Below, one piece after another: positions 8,231 to 18,339 of a stretch of 64,000 nucleotides of DNA. Position 1 is the first letter of the stretch; each line of letters opens with the position of its first letter. The position numbers and the translations under genes are program-made. The notes beneath the pieces are model-generated. The model was not told the DNA's origin. It was given only the letters and a program-made list of their open reading frames with translations, and did not search any database. Source of the stretch: Flavobacteriales bacterium (GTDB lineage Bacteria; Bacteroidota; Bacteroidia; Flavobacteriales_F; PHOS-HE28); NCBI GenBank assembly GCA_016705955.1, contig JADJKO010000003.1:124001-188000 (forward strand), given 5' to 3'.

Positions 8231-8704
8231 CTAGCGCGTGATCTCGATGATCTCGAAACGCGTGGTCCCGGCCGGAGTGATCACCTCTGCCACTTCGCCT
8301 CTCGCTTTACCGAGAAGCCCTTTGCCGATGGGTGAGGTCACGCTGATCTTTCCCGCACGGATATCGGCTTCGCTTTCGGCGACGATGACGAAGTCCCGCT
8401 TGCTGTCATTGTCCATGTGCCGGACCGTCACTTTGCAGTGGATGTACACCCGGCTATCATCCACTTGGCTGGTATCGATGACGCGCGCATTGGCCATCAC
8501 CTTCTCCAGCTTCGCGATGCGGGCTTCCAATAGCCCTTGGTCCTCCTTGGCGGCGTGGTACTCAGCGTTCTCGCTCAGGTCGCCCTTATCGCGTGCATCG
8601 GCGATCTGCTGGCTCAGGTGCGGTCGCTCCACGGTTCGCATATGCTGGAGTTCATCCATCAGCTTCTTCAAGCCTTCTTCGGTGTAGTACGCCGGATCGC
8701 TCAT
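8231..8704 (-). CDS. greA: Transcription elongation factor GreA
   Basis: A 157-residue protein, the normal GreA length. The N-terminal coiled coil (about residues 1-75) has the acidic tip motif GDLSENAEY near residue 43, which enters the RNA polymerase secondary channel to stimulate cleavage of backtracked RNA. The C-terminal domain carries SPIGKGLLGKARGEV and ends in TTRFEIIEI. The start at 8704 (MSDPAYYTEEGL) fits the family; upstream codons in the same frame run into the terminator hairpin of the preceding operon. Confidence 0.95.
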   Translation of the reverse strand: MSDPAYYTEEGLKKLMDELQHMRTVERPHLSQQIADARDKGDLSENAEYHAAKEDQGLLEARIAKLEKVMANARVIDTSQVDDSRVYIHCKVTVRHMDNDSKRDFVIVAESEADIRAGKISVTSPIGKGLLGKARGEVAEVITPAGTTRFEIIEITR

Positions 8705-8727
8705 GACGTTGGTGGTGTGTGAACAGC

Positions 8728-8755
8728 GGAAGAGGACCCCGAAAGGTCCTCTTCC
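8728..8755 (-). terminator. Hairpin terminator after PorV-like gene
   Basis: Perfect 11-bp arms 8728-8738 and 8745-8755 with a 6-nt loop, 19 nt past the stop of the gene ending at 8774 and just before greA. No long T-run. Confidence 0.6.
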
Positions 8756-8773
8756 CAAAGATAAATGGCTCGA

Positions 8774-9820
8774 TCAGAAACTGAGCCGGATGCCCACGCT
8801 GTGGAAGCCGGAGAACGGATTCGTGGTGCGGTAGCCGTAGTCAATGGCCACTGCGGATTTCTTTTCCGCACCGAACGGGAAGTCCACGCTGACCCCTGCG
8901 GACGGACCGGTGAACCACGTCGCTCGATCATCGCCCGTGACATCCTTCTCGTACAGGTAGCCCCCACGGATGTGGACCATCTTGCGGAACGCGTACTCCA
9001 CCCCGACCACACCCTGGTCGCGCGTGAATGAGTTCGAGACGAAGGTTCCTGCGAAGGTGATCCGGTGCGTTTCGCTGATGTTCAGGTCGTATGCCGCTCC
9101 GATGTTCAGCAGCGAGGGGATCTCGAAACGACCTGAACGCTGCTGGAGTGTGAGCTGATCGCTACCCGTGGTCAACAACCCCTGCACCGCCAGACCGTCG
9201 CCGGAGAATTGCATGGCGGGCCCGACATTCTTCAGTGAAATACCGAAGTGGATGTTATCCGTTTCGCCGGTGACGTAGTGGATGCCGGCATCGAAGCAGA
9301 TCCCTTGCGTGCGCACGTTCGAGGTGGATTCGGATACCACCCGGATCAGGATACCGCCGAAGATGCTGTTCGAGAAAGCCTTCGAATACGCGATCCCGAT
9401 ATTGGCCAAGCTCGGCTTGAACCCACCGCGACCACCTTCCGGGTTGTCAATGGTGGTCACCTCCAATTCACCAAAGGACATCGTGGTAGCTGTTACCCCG
9501 AGTACGCCCGATGCGCCCAGCTTCTGCGCGAAGCCAACGCTGTTCACCGACATATCCGCCGCCGTGATCCGCGTGTTGGAAAAGAGCACCTCGGTCTTGT
9601 TCACCAAGGACAGGCCCGCCACATTGCCGAACATGGCCTCGACGCCACGGACGCTCGCCGTGTTGGCAAGACCCCAACCGGAGGACCGGGCCCACGGATT
9701 GAGCAACAGTTGCGTGGCACCCGCCGACCCGGCGCGGTCGGGGTTCCCGGCGAAGGCCAGGCTGCTGAATAGCACAGCCCCTGTGGCCAGTGCCGTCCGT
9801 ATGTTCATCGATCGCTTCAT
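8774..9820 (-). CDS. PorV/PorQ family outer membrane protein
   Basis: A 348-residue protein with a signal peptide (ALATGAVLFSSLAFAGN), followed by a UPF0164/PorV-like barrel: NPWARSSGWGLANTASV near 40, FGNVAGLSLVNKTEV, and a C-terminus ending in SVGIRLSF, a typical outer-membrane insertion strand. PorV in T9SS shuttles cargo to the attachment complex; PorQ-type relatives have related roles. This copy is the last gene of an operon with a TonB receptor and a giant secreted protein, so it may serve that cargo. Two starts are possible (M1 or M5). The gene is followed by a terminator. Confidence 0.85.
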   Translation of the reverse strand: MKRSMNIRTALATGAVLFSSLAFAGNPDRAGSAGATQLLLNPWARSSGWGLANTASVRGVEAMFGNVAGLSLVNKTEVLFSNTRITAADMSVNSVGFAQKLGASGVLGVTATTMSFGELEVTTIDNPEGGRGGFKPSLANIGIAYSKAFSNSIFGGILIRVVSESTSNVRTQGICFDAGIHYVTGETDNIHFGISLKNVGPAMQFSGDGLAVQGLLTTGSDQLTLQQRSGRFEIPSLLNIGAAYDLNISETHRITFAGTFVSNSFTRDQGVVGVEYAFRKMVHIRGGYLYEKDVTGDDRATWFTGPSAGVSVDFPFGAEKKSAVAIDYGYRTTNPFSGFHSVGIRLSF

Positions 9821-9847
9821 GTCCGTGCTTCGGTTCGTCGGTTCGTC

Positions 9848-12800
9848 CTAGAAGTTCTGTAGGTCCAGTGGGCGCAATACCCCGAACCACTTGATCACCT
9901 TCTCTCCCACGCCCGGTACTTCGATGTGGCAGATGTACACGCCACCCGAGATCGGGATGCTGTTCGTGTTCTTCAGGTCCCAATCCAGGAAGGTGAGCGA
10001 ATTGTCCTTGCGGTACTTCCGCACCAAGGTGCCGCTCACCGTGTAGATGGAGATGTTGCAGACCTGTGGCAGGTTGATGAACTTGACCCGGTTGTCCAAG
10101 CGCGAGGTTTCGTATCCGCTGAATGCGTAGTACGGATTCGGGACGATGTTGATCTCGGGGAGGAAGTCCTCCACCGCCGCTGTTACGCCGGTGCCGGTCG
10201 CATAGCCTCCGGTACCGAAGGTGTACAAAGGCAGGCCATTGTTGCGCTCGGGCACGATCGGATCCGGAGCTCCATTGTAGTTCACATAGGATCTGTACGG
10301 CTTCGCCACATTGAGGCGGATGCGCACATCGGTGCCCAGGAATTCGGTTCCGTAAAGGGTGATCGCACTACCCACCCAGCACAGTCCACGGAACACCTTC
10401 AAGCGGGACTGGCCACCTGCTGGCAGGGTGTTGTAGATGTAGCTGCCCTGATCATAGAGGGGAACACGATCCGCGTTGTTGCTCTGGCGACGGTCATTCT
10501 TGAACACGTAGATCCAGTGGCTACCACCGAAGTAAGCAGCGTTCGGGCCGCTGGCGATCTCGGAATTCGGGTTCCAGATCATATCCCGGCCGATGTCGCC
10601 ACCCCAGTAACTGTTCTCGCCATAGGCCATGTTCAAGCGCTCGCCGGTCTCCAGATCGATGGCATAGCCCGGGAACCAACCCATGCCATTCGCTCCGGTC
10701 AGTTGGGCCTCGCTCTCATTGCATCCGGATGTACCGGATCTGCGTCCGTTCTTGTCGATGCTCGCATCATCACGCAAGGTCAACTTGGCGGCATCGCCCA
10801 TGTTGAGGTTCACGTCCGCTTCCTCTTCCAGCACCACACAGCGGGTCCACTTGCTCTTATCCGCCGTGATCACCACCTGTACACTCGGGATCTCGTTGAT
10901 CCGGCTGATGGCCATGCTCTGGTTCACATCCTGTGAAGCTCCTGGCTGGAATGGAGCTTCGCCCACCAACGGCCACGGGGCCCAGGTACCTCCAAGGATC
11001 TTCTCATAGGTCTGCAGGTCGTCCTTACCCACGCGATCACTGTAGATCGCCGGGGTGTTGGTCTCATCCACGAACGCGCCGGAGCGGATCCAGTTGAAGG
11101 GACTCTCGCCCTCGGCATCCGGAATACCCGTGAGCCAGGCCTTTGCCGGATCCGCAAAGGTCATCGAACCCGAACCGATCGGTGGCGTGTACTCATTGGT
11201 GTAGAAGTGCTGGCCAATGGTGACCGAGATCCCCAGTTGCGGATACAGTTGCTCGTAGGCCAGGTTGATCGCACGGTCCGAGTCGATGGAATCCGAACTG
11301 GTCGTGGCTGGCAGGCGGACAAGCGTGTAATACGCATCGTCCAAGTTGTTCGGGGTGATCGAATCGCGGAACCACACTTCGAATTGCTGGTCCGGCACGC
11401 GCAATGGATCCACCACCTTCACATCGATGGGACCCAGACCGCTCTTGTAGGTGATCTGGTCCTTCCGCCAAGGCACATTCGCCACGATCGCGTTCTCGGA
11501 GGCTGCGTTCAATGCGATCTCCAAACCGCCATTGCCCTGGCCCTCGAGGCGGGTTACCGGCAAGCGATCGCCATAGTTCGCATTCTGCACGGTGCCTCCG
11601 GCTTGCGGGTTCGGCTTGTGCGGAATGCCCACGTACTGGCGTATGGAGCCGAAGGCAGCCTTACGACCGGCCACGTACGGGAAGGCCTGACCGGTGTAGC
11701 TCTGTCCACCGGACAAGGGGTCGGTGGTGACCACGAACTGCTCGTATTTGTTGTAGCCGTAAGCCAGTGCGATGTAGTAGTAGGACTTGAAGTTCACCAG
11801 CGCAGGATCGCCTTGCGCGAACTTGTCCGTGGTGAGGCGGATCGCGTGCATGATCCCTTGATCGGTTCCATGCACCATTTCCGTGGGTACTACTTGCTGC
11901 AACGTTTCGCTGAACGGGTAGTTGATGATCTGCCCGATCCCATCCGGCACATCACCTTGGTACACCAAGCGCGCCAACTCGATGTTGTCCAGGTCGGCAA
12001 CGCTCGCATCGGAGTTCTTCATCTGGAAGATCTTGTAGCCCTGGAACTTGTACTCCCGGTCATAAGGAGGTCCACCATTGCCATTGTCCAACGGGATGAT
12101 CGGATCCACCTCGCGGTAGTTCTCACCCTCGTTATTGCTGCCCTGTGGGTTGGTGACGTACAGGATCAGTTCGCGGTCCAATTCACGGATCGTGAGGTCC
12201 GGTGCATCCGGGCCGTCCAGGATCTTGAAGCAGTTGTCGAACAGGGCTTGCGCCTTGTCATCCGCAACGCGCAAGGGCCCTAAGCTGCTCGCGGCACCAC
12301 CCGTTTGGGAACGCGCCCATACCACACCCACGGTGATGTTGTTGAATGCGCCTGCTTCCAAGGTGAACGGTCCTGCACTTTGCACGAAACGACGGTCGGG
12401 TTGCGTGGGGGTCGGCTGGGTTTCGGACCAAGGTGATTGGGGGACGCATCCGGTTCCCCAACCCACCGGATCGCTCGTGCCCGGGAACATGTAGTAGGCG
12501 CGCACCGCATTCGGGTCCTCGCTGTATCCGTTGCCACCATAGGTCTGCGGTACACCGTTCTTCCAGATGCTTCTTAGGTAGTTATAGAAGTGGCCGGCCA
12601 CGCTCGGGTCGGTCATGCTCGTGTTCGAGGACTCCCGGTTGAAGTAGATATACGCTCGCATTCCGAAGCGCTCGTTGTCCACCACGCCATCACCGTAGCC
12701 AATACCGATGCCCTTGTAAGGGATGCCGTTCACAGCAGGATCCGCTGCCGTTTGGCAATCGAAGATGTCGTTGTAGTTCTGCGGCCCGGGGTTGTCCATG

Positions 12801-13969
12801 TTGTCGGAATCCTGGAAGGGTCCCTCGAAGAAGTCGATCCCCACAGCTGGAGGAGGGGGCGAAGGACCACCATACCCTACGGAACCCAAGCACCCTACAT
12901 CCACGTCCTGCCAGTTGTACACGTAACCCAAGCCGCGGCGAACATCGCAACCCGCGAAATCGTCGTTGGAACAACCCAGGTCCGGGTCCACGAAGTGGCC
13001 GAAGTAGGTATCGGTCAAGGTCTGGGACGCCCAGTTGATGACCGTGTAGTTGTAGAAGGTCATGTTATTGATCTCGTTGTTCGCGCTGAAGGCGAAGGCC
13101 TGTGCGCGTACCTCGAGGCCGATGGGCTGGCCTTGGGTCTCCGTGTGGACATCGCCCTTGTCGTTGAAGATCCAGAAGATGTTGAAGTCTCCGAAGAGCG
13201 GCACGGGGTCCTCGCGCAATTTGTTCTTGCAATCCTCCACGGTCTGGTCGAACCCATAATCCGGGAAGTCGCCCGAGTACGGATCGTAGTTCCCGTCCTG
13301 GTTGTAATCAAAGAAGGGAGCGAGGTAGAGATCCTGACCGGCTTCCACGTCTCCGATAGCGGGCCATTGCGTAAAGGCGAGCGGCACGGAATAGCCATCC
13401 GGGAACAGGGATGCGATGCATGCCGGATCACCATTGCAATTCCTCCATGCCAAATGTGCCTCGGCCTGTGCGCGCGTGGTCGTCCAGAACTTGTCGTACT
13501 CGTTACAGACCTCTGGTGAGGTGGAGGCGTCGGCCGTGTTCAACGGTCCGGGCCAGAAGTCATTCCCGTTCTGGCGGTACAGCACCGCGGCGATCTTCAA
13601 CTGGCCGGATGAGGACAGGCCACCCATCCACAAACCACCGGCGTAGATGGCGTTCGGACCGGAGAAGTCCTCCGTCTTGGGCACCTCATAACCCGGACGG
13701 CTGGAGCTACGCCGCTGCCACATGTTACCTCCATTCTCGATCACCGCACGCACGTTGTTGAACGCGAGCTGCGTGAGTTGGGAGGCCGGAGCACACGCCG
13801 CAGCCTTGGCACCACCCGCGGCACCCCGCTGGTTCGCAGCGCCGTTACCGGACGGTGGTGGGTTCCACGCCAAAGCCGTGAGGCCCATGGCTAGAGACAG
13901 GCTCAGAGCGAATGTTCTGGTAGGAATTGCTCTTGGGTTGCCTTTCATCGTCGTTCGTTGTGCGTTCAT
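9848..13969 (-). CDS. Giant secreted protein with T9SS-like C-terminal domain
   Basis: A 1373-residue protein with a signal peptide after a basic N-terminus (FALSLSLAMGLTALA). The rest is Gly/Asn/Asp/Tyr-rich and beta-like, with no enzymatic motif that I recognise; many Asp/Asn loops could bind calcium (for example DYNQDGNYDPYSGDFPDYG). The last 95 residues look like a T9SS sorting domain variant: INIVPNPYYAFSGYE, then NISIYTVSGTLVRKYRKD and GGVYICHIEVPG. The ATG overlaps the stop of the TonB receptor by one base (TGATG), so the two are translationally coupled; the PorV-like gene follows. A later start at 13948 (MKGNP) is possible. It is probably a cell-surface or matrix protein. Function unknown. 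Confidence 0.8.
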   Translation of the reverse strand: MNAQRTTMKGNPRAIPTRTFALSLSLAMGLTALAWNPPPSGNGAANQRGAAGGAKAAACAPASQLTQLAFNNVRAVIENGGNMWQRRSSSRPGYEVPKTEDFSGPNAIYAGGLWMGGLSSSGQLKIAAVLYRQNGNDFWPGPLNTADASTSPEVCNEYDKFWTTTRAQAEAHLAWRNCNGDPACIASLFPDGYSVPLAFTQWPAIGDVEAGQDLYLAPFFDYNQDGNYDPYSGDFPDYGFDQTVEDCKNKLREDPVPLFGDFNIFWIFNDKGDVHTETQGQPIGLEVRAQAFAFSANNEINNMTFYNYTVINWASQTLTDTYFGHFVDPDLGCSNDDFAGCDVRRGLGYVYNWQDVDVGCLGSVGYGGPSPPPPAVGIDFFEGPFQDSDNMDNPGPQNYNDIFDCQTAADPAVNGIPYKGIGIGYGDGVVDNERFGMRAYIYFNRESSNTSMTDPSVAGHFYNYLRSIWKNGVPQTYGGNGYSEDPNAVRAYYMFPGTSDPVGWGTGCVPQSPWSETQPTPTQPDRRFVQSAGPFTLEAGAFNNITVGVVWARSQTGGAASSLGPLRVADDKAQALFDNCFKILDGPDAPDLTIRELDRELILYVTNPQGSNNEGENYREVDPIIPLDNGNGGPPYDREYKFQGYKIFQMKNSDASVADLDNIELARLVYQGDVPDGIGQIINYPFSETLQQVVPTEMVHGTDQGIMHAIRLTTDKFAQGDPALVNFKSYYYIALAYGYNKYEQFVVTTDPLSGGQSYTGQAFPYVAGRKAAFGSIRQYVGIPHKPNPQAGGTVQNANYGDRLPVTRLEGQGNGGLEIALNAASENAIVANVPWRKDQITYKSGLGPIDVKVVDPLRVPDQQFEVWFRDSITPNNLDDAYYTLVRLPATTSSDSIDSDRAINLAYEQLYPQLGISVTIGQHFYTNEYTPPIGSGSMTFADPAKAWLTGIPDAEGESPFNWIRSGAFVDETNTPAIYSDRVGKDDLQTYEKILGGTWAPWPLVGEAPFQPGASQDVNQSMAISRINEIPSVQVVITADKSKWTRCVVLEEEADVNLNMGDAAKLTLRDDASIDKNGRRSGTSGCNESEAQLTGANGMGWFPGYAIDLETGERLNMAYGENSYWGGDIGRDMIWNPNSEIASGPNAAYFGGSHWIYVFKNDRRQSNNADRVPLYDQGSYIYNTLPAGGQSRLKVFRGLCWVGSAITLYGTEFLGTDVRIRLNVAKPYRSYVNYNGAPDPIVPERNNGLPLYTFGTGGYATGTGVTAAVEDFLPEINIVPNPYYAFSGYETSRLDNRVKFINLPQVCNISIYTVSGTLVRKYRKDNSLTFLDWDLKNTNSIPISGGVYICHIEVPGVGEKVIKWFGVLRPLDLQNF

Positions 13970-16900
13970 CAGAAATCGAATCGAACACCCAGACGCATGG
14001 TGCGTGGCGCACCATAATTGCCCGGGGAATTGACCTTCACATTGTAGATGTCACGGTACGCATCGGGATCGATCTGTGTGCGGTCCGTGAGCTGCGCCAG
14101 ATACCCATCGTTGTTCGGGGAACCCGTGTAGCGGTAAGCGCCCACGATGTTCTCGGTATTGAACACGTTGGTGATCAGGAAGTAGATGTTCAGGTTGGCA
14201 CTCTTCGCCTTGTCACCATCGGATCCACCGAAGCTGAGCGGGATGTCCCGATCGATCTGCATATCCGTGGTGAACTGCCATGGCAGTCGGGCGCCGTTCA
14301 GCGTTCCCTCCAACTGGTAGTTGCTCGCATCCGTCGCCTCGTTCACCACCTGTGAGCTGCGGCTGTATGGTGTACCACTGCCCAGGATGCTCACCACGTT
14401 CACACCGGTGCGCTGGAAGATGGGCTTGCCGAAGAGCATGGGGCCATTGTAATCCTTGCCACCGCCGTAACGGAAATCGAAGGTGGTCTGGAACCGGTGG
14501 CGCTGATCGAAATCGAGAGGGGAGATCGTGCGCAGGTTCGGCTGGCCGCTGTTGATCAGGTTGATCCCCGTGTTCGGACCCGAACCCGTACCATCCGCGA
14601 ATTGCAGGGTGTAGCTGGCACGCATCCACACATTCCCGGTCCGACGCAGATCGAAGGTGGTGGTGAAGCCCTTCACCGTTCCGAAGTCGAAGTTGTCGTA
14701 AGTGCGGTAATCACGTGGCCACGCGTTCAGCACGTTGCGGACCTGGATCTGGTCGCGCAGTTCGCGATAGAACGCCGACAGCTTCAATGAAGAGGATTTG
14801 CTCAGCACTTGCTGGAAGCCCAATTCGTAGTCGATGGTCTTGGTAGGTTTCAGAGCCGGATTCGTCAAGACATTTCCAGTCTGCTGCTGATAGGCGGTGT
14901 TCAGCAGGTCAAGGCGTGATTGGCCTGCGTTCGGGCGCTGGGTCAACACGTCGTAGTGCGCGAAGAACACCGCTTCATCACTGATCGGGAACGAGAAGGC
15001 TACACGTGGCATCACGTTGATGACCGGGGTGTAATCCTCGAAGGCGGAACGGCGAAGCTTGCTGCCGGACAGATCGCCATCCTCATTCTGACCACCGACC
15101 AGATACGGCTTGATCTGGCCACCTTCCTGGATCGAGTTACCATCATTCAATTCCACACCGGTAGCGCTGTACCAGGTGTCGCCATCGCGATAGCCCTTCA
15201 CCGCATTCGGCTGGGCGAAGTTGTCCACGTACACCACGAAATCGCTGCCGATGTTGCTCGGACGGTTCGCCAGAATATTGCGGATGTTCCCATCAGGCAC
15301 GGCATCACCCGCCTTGTAAGCCTCGCGGAAGAGGTACTTGTCCTTCAGGATATTCTGGTTCGCGTCGTAGCGGTCCACACGCACACCCACGTTGAAGATG
15401 ATGTCATCGAAGGCGAACTTGTCCATGACATAACCGGCCATGTAGATCGGCTGGAAGGGCGCCTGCTGACGGGTGAACACGCCGCGGTCATCCTTGGCTG
15501 TGAAGAACTCATCGAAGGTCGGCTTCCGTGTAAGCAGGTTACCGAGGTAGTCATAGCCTACATAAGTGACCTGTGAGTTGCCCACATTGATCAACTCGTC
15601 CGGACTGAACATGTCCAGTGCGAAGGTGCTCGGGTCGAGGGCATCCACGTCGATGAAATCGCTTCCATTCGGGTTCAGGCCCAAGCGGCTGCGCAGATTG
15701 CGATCAAAGAAGGTCTGGTCATTGCCGACCAACCGATCATAGATATGGAAGGGGAAGTTGCTACCCGGGATCTCGATGATGGACTGCGGGGGCAAGCTGT
15801 CCGGCGTCCAGTTGCGCAAGTGGAAGTTGGTCAAACCACGTGCGCGGGTCCACAACCCGATCGGCGCGAGGTCATACCGACGCTGGGTCAATTGCTCGTA
15901 TTCCACACCCACACTCACCGCGTGCTGGCCGATGTCGGCACTTCCTAACGCGGTGAAGCGGATCTGGTCGTTGCGGCGCTTGCGGAACTCGGCACCATCG
16001 GGATCATCGATGAAGCCCATGTTGTTCCACATGTTGTACAAGGCGGCTGGGCGATCACCATTCCACAGCACACCACGGCGCTGCGTCTCGGTGAAGTCCT
16101 GATAATATCCCAAGTAACCGGGAGGTGTGAAATCGAAACCGACCAGCCGAGCGATCGGATATTGCTCATGGGGAAGCGCGTTGAAATAGAAGGCGTTCAA
16201 CCCGGCCATATCCGGGTTCTGCGATCCGGGTGTAAAGGCCACAAGCGTATCGCGCTCACCGGTCTGCACCCAACGCGTATCCCGCAATTCGAACTGTGGC
16301 GCACGATAGGTCACGAATTTGCCGACGTAGCCGTAGTCGAAGATGTTATCGCCGTGCTCGAAATCCTCCACCTTGTTCTGGTAGCGGCTGTAGTCCAACT
16401 GCAGGCTGTAGAATGCGTTCTTGATCGTGGATGCTTTTTCCTCCTCCGCTGTACGGTTGATGAATCGCTGGGTGAACTTGATGTAGGTCCTCCACGTGCT
16501 TTCCTTGACACGGATATTGTGCTCGGCGTTCAACAGCGCGTTCCGGCGGTTATAGTTCTGGCGGTTGCCATAATCCAGGGACCCACCCACCGTGAGGTTG
16601 ATGGTCGGCGTGGTGGTGATATCGATCTTGCCCGAAGCCAAGTAGCTGGTCTGGCCCGCATTCTGGCGGGTCTTCAGGGTCTGGATGTCCCCTGTACGAA
16701 GAAAGGCGCTGTTATAAGCCATCGCTACATCCCCACCGATGTTGAGGATCCGTGCCGGATCGGCACGCAAGGCATCCTGGACCGCGGGGTTCACGCGCAC
16801 ATCACCGATGTAGCTCGGTGATCCATCCACTACGTTGGTGTACTGTCCGGAGAAGAAGAAGCCGATCAGCGGCTTGGTCTTGTTCCCTACACTATCCTTC

Positions 16901-17730
16901 TTGAAGAGGATCGGGCCGCTCAGGCTCGCTTCCGCTTGGTTGAAGCCATAATGGTCAAGGCCCACCACATCCGTGATGTCCTTGCCGGATTTGAAGCCGG
17001 AGGAAAGAAGTTCAACGCCTCCGAAGAAATTGCGGCTCGGGCCACGGGTGGTGATGTTGATCAGACCACCGGTCACGTCGCCATAGTTCGCAGGAACACC
17101 ACCGGTGATCACCTGTACCTCCTCGATCGCGCTCTTGGGAAGACCGACACCCGCACCGGCCGGCACCTTCACCCCGTCGATATAATAGTAGGTCGATTCC
17201 GACCGTGAACCGCGGATGCTGATCCCACCGCCGGTCCCCGCATCACTCGCACCAGCCACCGTGGTGGCAATGGAGTTGGCCGAACGACCCGGCATCTTGG
17301 CGATCTGGTCACGCGTCACCGTTCCGCCGGAAGCTCCACCATCCTTCTGGATCAAGGGAACAGTGTATTGCACCACCTCGAATTCCTTCAGTTCGATACC
17401 CGAACTGAGCTGCATGTTCAGGAAGGTGATGATGTTGCTGTTCACCACGACGCCCACTTGCTTGTAGGGTTGATACCCGACATAGCTCACCACCACATCA
17501 TAGGTGCCCGGATCGATGGGCTTGATGAAGTAGTTGCCATCGAAGTCGGTCGCACCGCCGGTCACTTGCGAGCCGCGGCTCTCGACCACGATGTTCACGA
17601 AGGGGAGCGGCTCCCCGGACTTCTTGTCAGTGATCTTGCCCTTGAGGCTACCGGTACCCACTTGGGCGTGTACCGATAACACTCCGATCAAACAAAGGGC
17701 GACTGAGGAGAATAGCCTTCTCACCATCAA
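13969..17730 (-). CDS. TonB-dependent outer membrane receptor, 1253 aa
   Basis: Signal peptide (LFSSVALCLIGVLSVHAQ), then a CarboxypepD_reg-like domain (about 27-110: GKITDKKSGEPLPFVNIVV, TDFDGNYFIKPIDPGTYDV), a plug domain (about 120-230: SANSIATTVAGAS, GSRSESTYYYIDGVKV, PANYGDVTGGLINITTRGP), and a long barrel ending in RTMRLGVRFDF. At 1253 residues it is larger than siderophore receptors and nearer the size of SusC-type proteins. However, the next gene is not a SusD homologue but a giant protein with a T9SS-like tail, followed by a PorV-like protein. The substrate is unknown. A Bacteroidota-type promoter lies upstream at 17773-17802. Confidence 0.9.
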   Translation of the reverse strand: MMVRRLFSSVALCLIGVLSVHAQVGTGSLKGKITDKKSGEPLPFVNIVVESRGSQVTGGATDFDGNYFIKPIDPGTYDVVVSYVGYQPYKQVGVVVNSNIITFLNMQLSSGIELKEFEVVQYTVPLIQKDGGASGGTVTRDQIAKMPGRSANSIATTVAGASDAGTGGGISIRGSRSESTYYYIDGVKVPAGAGVGLPKSAIEEVQVITGGVPANYGDVTGGLINITTRGPSRNFFGGVELLSSGFKSGKDITDVVGLDHYGFNQAEASLSGPILFKKDSVGNKTKPLIGFFFSGQYTNVVDGSPSYIGDVRVNPAVQDALRADPARILNIGGDVAMAYNSAFLRTGDIQTLKTRQNAGQTSYLASGKIDITTTPTINLTVGGSLDYGNRQNYNRRNALLNAEHNIRVKESTWRTYIKFTQRFINRTAEEEKASTIKNAFYSLQLDYSRYQNKVEDFEHGDNIFDYGYVGKFVTYRAPQFELRDTRWVQTGERDTLVAFTPGSQNPDMAGLNAFYFNALPHEQYPIARLVGFDFTPPGYLGYYQDFTETQRRGVLWNGDRPAALYNMWNNMGFIDDPDGAEFRKRRNDQIRFTALGSADIGQHAVSVGVEYEQLTQRRYDLAPIGLWTRARGLTNFHLRNWTPDSLPPQSIIEIPGSNFPFHIYDRLVGNDQTFFDRNLRSRLGLNPNGSDFIDVDALDPSTFALDMFSPDELINVGNSQVTYVGYDYLGNLLTRKPTFDEFFTAKDDRGVFTRQQAPFQPIYMAGYVMDKFAFDDIIFNVGVRVDRYDANQNILKDKYLFREAYKAGDAVPDGNIRNILANRPSNIGSDFVVYVDNFAQPNAVKGYRDGDTWYSATGVELNDGNSIQEGGQIKPYLVGGQNEDGDLSGSKLRRSAFEDYTPVINVMPRVAFSFPISDEAVFFAHYDVLTQRPNAGQSRLDLLNTAYQQQTGNVLTNPALKPTKTIDYELGFQQVLSKSSSLKLSAFYRELRDQIQVRNVLNAWPRDYRTYDNFDFGTVKGFTTTFDLRRTGNVWMRASYTLQFADGTGSGPNTGINLINSGQPNLRTISPLDFDQRHRFQTTFDFRYGGGKDYNGPMLFGKPIFQRTGVNVVSILGSGTPYSRSSQVVNEATDASNYQLEGTLNGARLPWQFTTDMQIDRDIPLSFGGSDGDKAKSANLNIYFLITNVFNTENIVGAYRYTGSPNNDGYLAQLTDRTQIDPDAYRDIYNVKVNSPGNYGAPRTMRLGVRFDF

Positions 17731-17772
17731 CGGTCAGGTTTTACGTTCTGCTTTACTACGCAACGAGGGGGC

Positions 17773-17802
17773 GTAAATATAGAAAAGGAACGCTTCGACA
17801 AA
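17773..17802 (-). promoter_or_regulatory. Promoter of the TonB receptor operon
   Basis: On the minus strand TTTG (17802-17799), a 17-nt spacer and TATATTTAC (17781-17773) resemble the Bacteroidota TTTG / TAnnTTTG promoter. The leader before the ATG is about 35 nt. Confidence 0.55.
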
Positions 17803-17975
17803 CTTTTCGGAATACCGCGACTGACGGCCATTTCCGAGGGTTTTGCAGGATCGTGTAAAACTGGCGTGATCATCCGGGCGGGTATTGTTCCGTTGTGCGT
17901 GCAAGATACCGGCGCCGGTCGCGGCGCGGTTCACTTCACCCATCCAACCTTTCGTGATTCTATACAGGTCCGATC

Positions 17976-18275
17976 CTACCGCTTGCGGGAGAACAAGCGA
18001 GTGAAGAAGCCATCGCGATGGCGACCACTCCCGCCGCGATCCGCACGCCTGAAATGCTGCTTCATCCGCTTTCGCGTGGCCTTGTCCTGGATGTCCAGTT
18101 GGCGCTTCCGGTCGGTCTTCACCTTCTTCTTCGCGGCCTTCTTGTCCTCCTTCCCTTTCTTGGCCAGGATCTTCTCCTGCTTGCGTTGGCTGATGCCTTC
18201 CTCCTGGGCATGCACCATCGCTGGCCCGACACTTAGGGTCAACAAGAGCAACCATCGGAGGATCGACGCACGCAT
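17976..18275 (-). CDS. Small Lys/Arg-rich exported protein
   Basis: A 99-residue protein with a clear signal peptide (MRASILRWLLLLTLSVGPAM, then VHAQ) followed by a highly basic, charged tail (KKGKEDKKAAKKKVKTDRKR) that ends in FFTRLFSRKR. The frame extends further upstream without sense, so the start at 18275 is chosen for the signal peptide. Small basic periplasmic proteins of this kind are common in Bacteroidota and lack a known function. It is divergent from the Rieske-like lipoprotein (65 nt gap). Confidence 0.6.
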   Translation of the reverse strand: MRASILRWLLLLTLSVGPAMVHAQEEGISQRKQEKILAKKGKEDKKAAKKKVKTDRKRQLDIQDKATRKRMKQHFRRADRGGSGRHRDGFFTRLFSRKR

Positions 18276-18339
18276 CGCTGCAAGATTAACGATCCCGAGG
18301 GGGATGGTGGCATACCTAACTTCGCCCGTGTTCCGTTCC

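Noticed and set aside
9926..10936. Long plus-strand frame opposite the giant secreted protein
   Set aside because: Shadow of the minus-strand gene, produced by its codon composition; Val/His/Arg-rich with no start signals.
17866..18339. N-terminal extension of the Rieske-like protein
   Set aside because: It runs opposite the small basic exported protein and has no homology or signal; the lipoprotein signal begins at 18340-18346.
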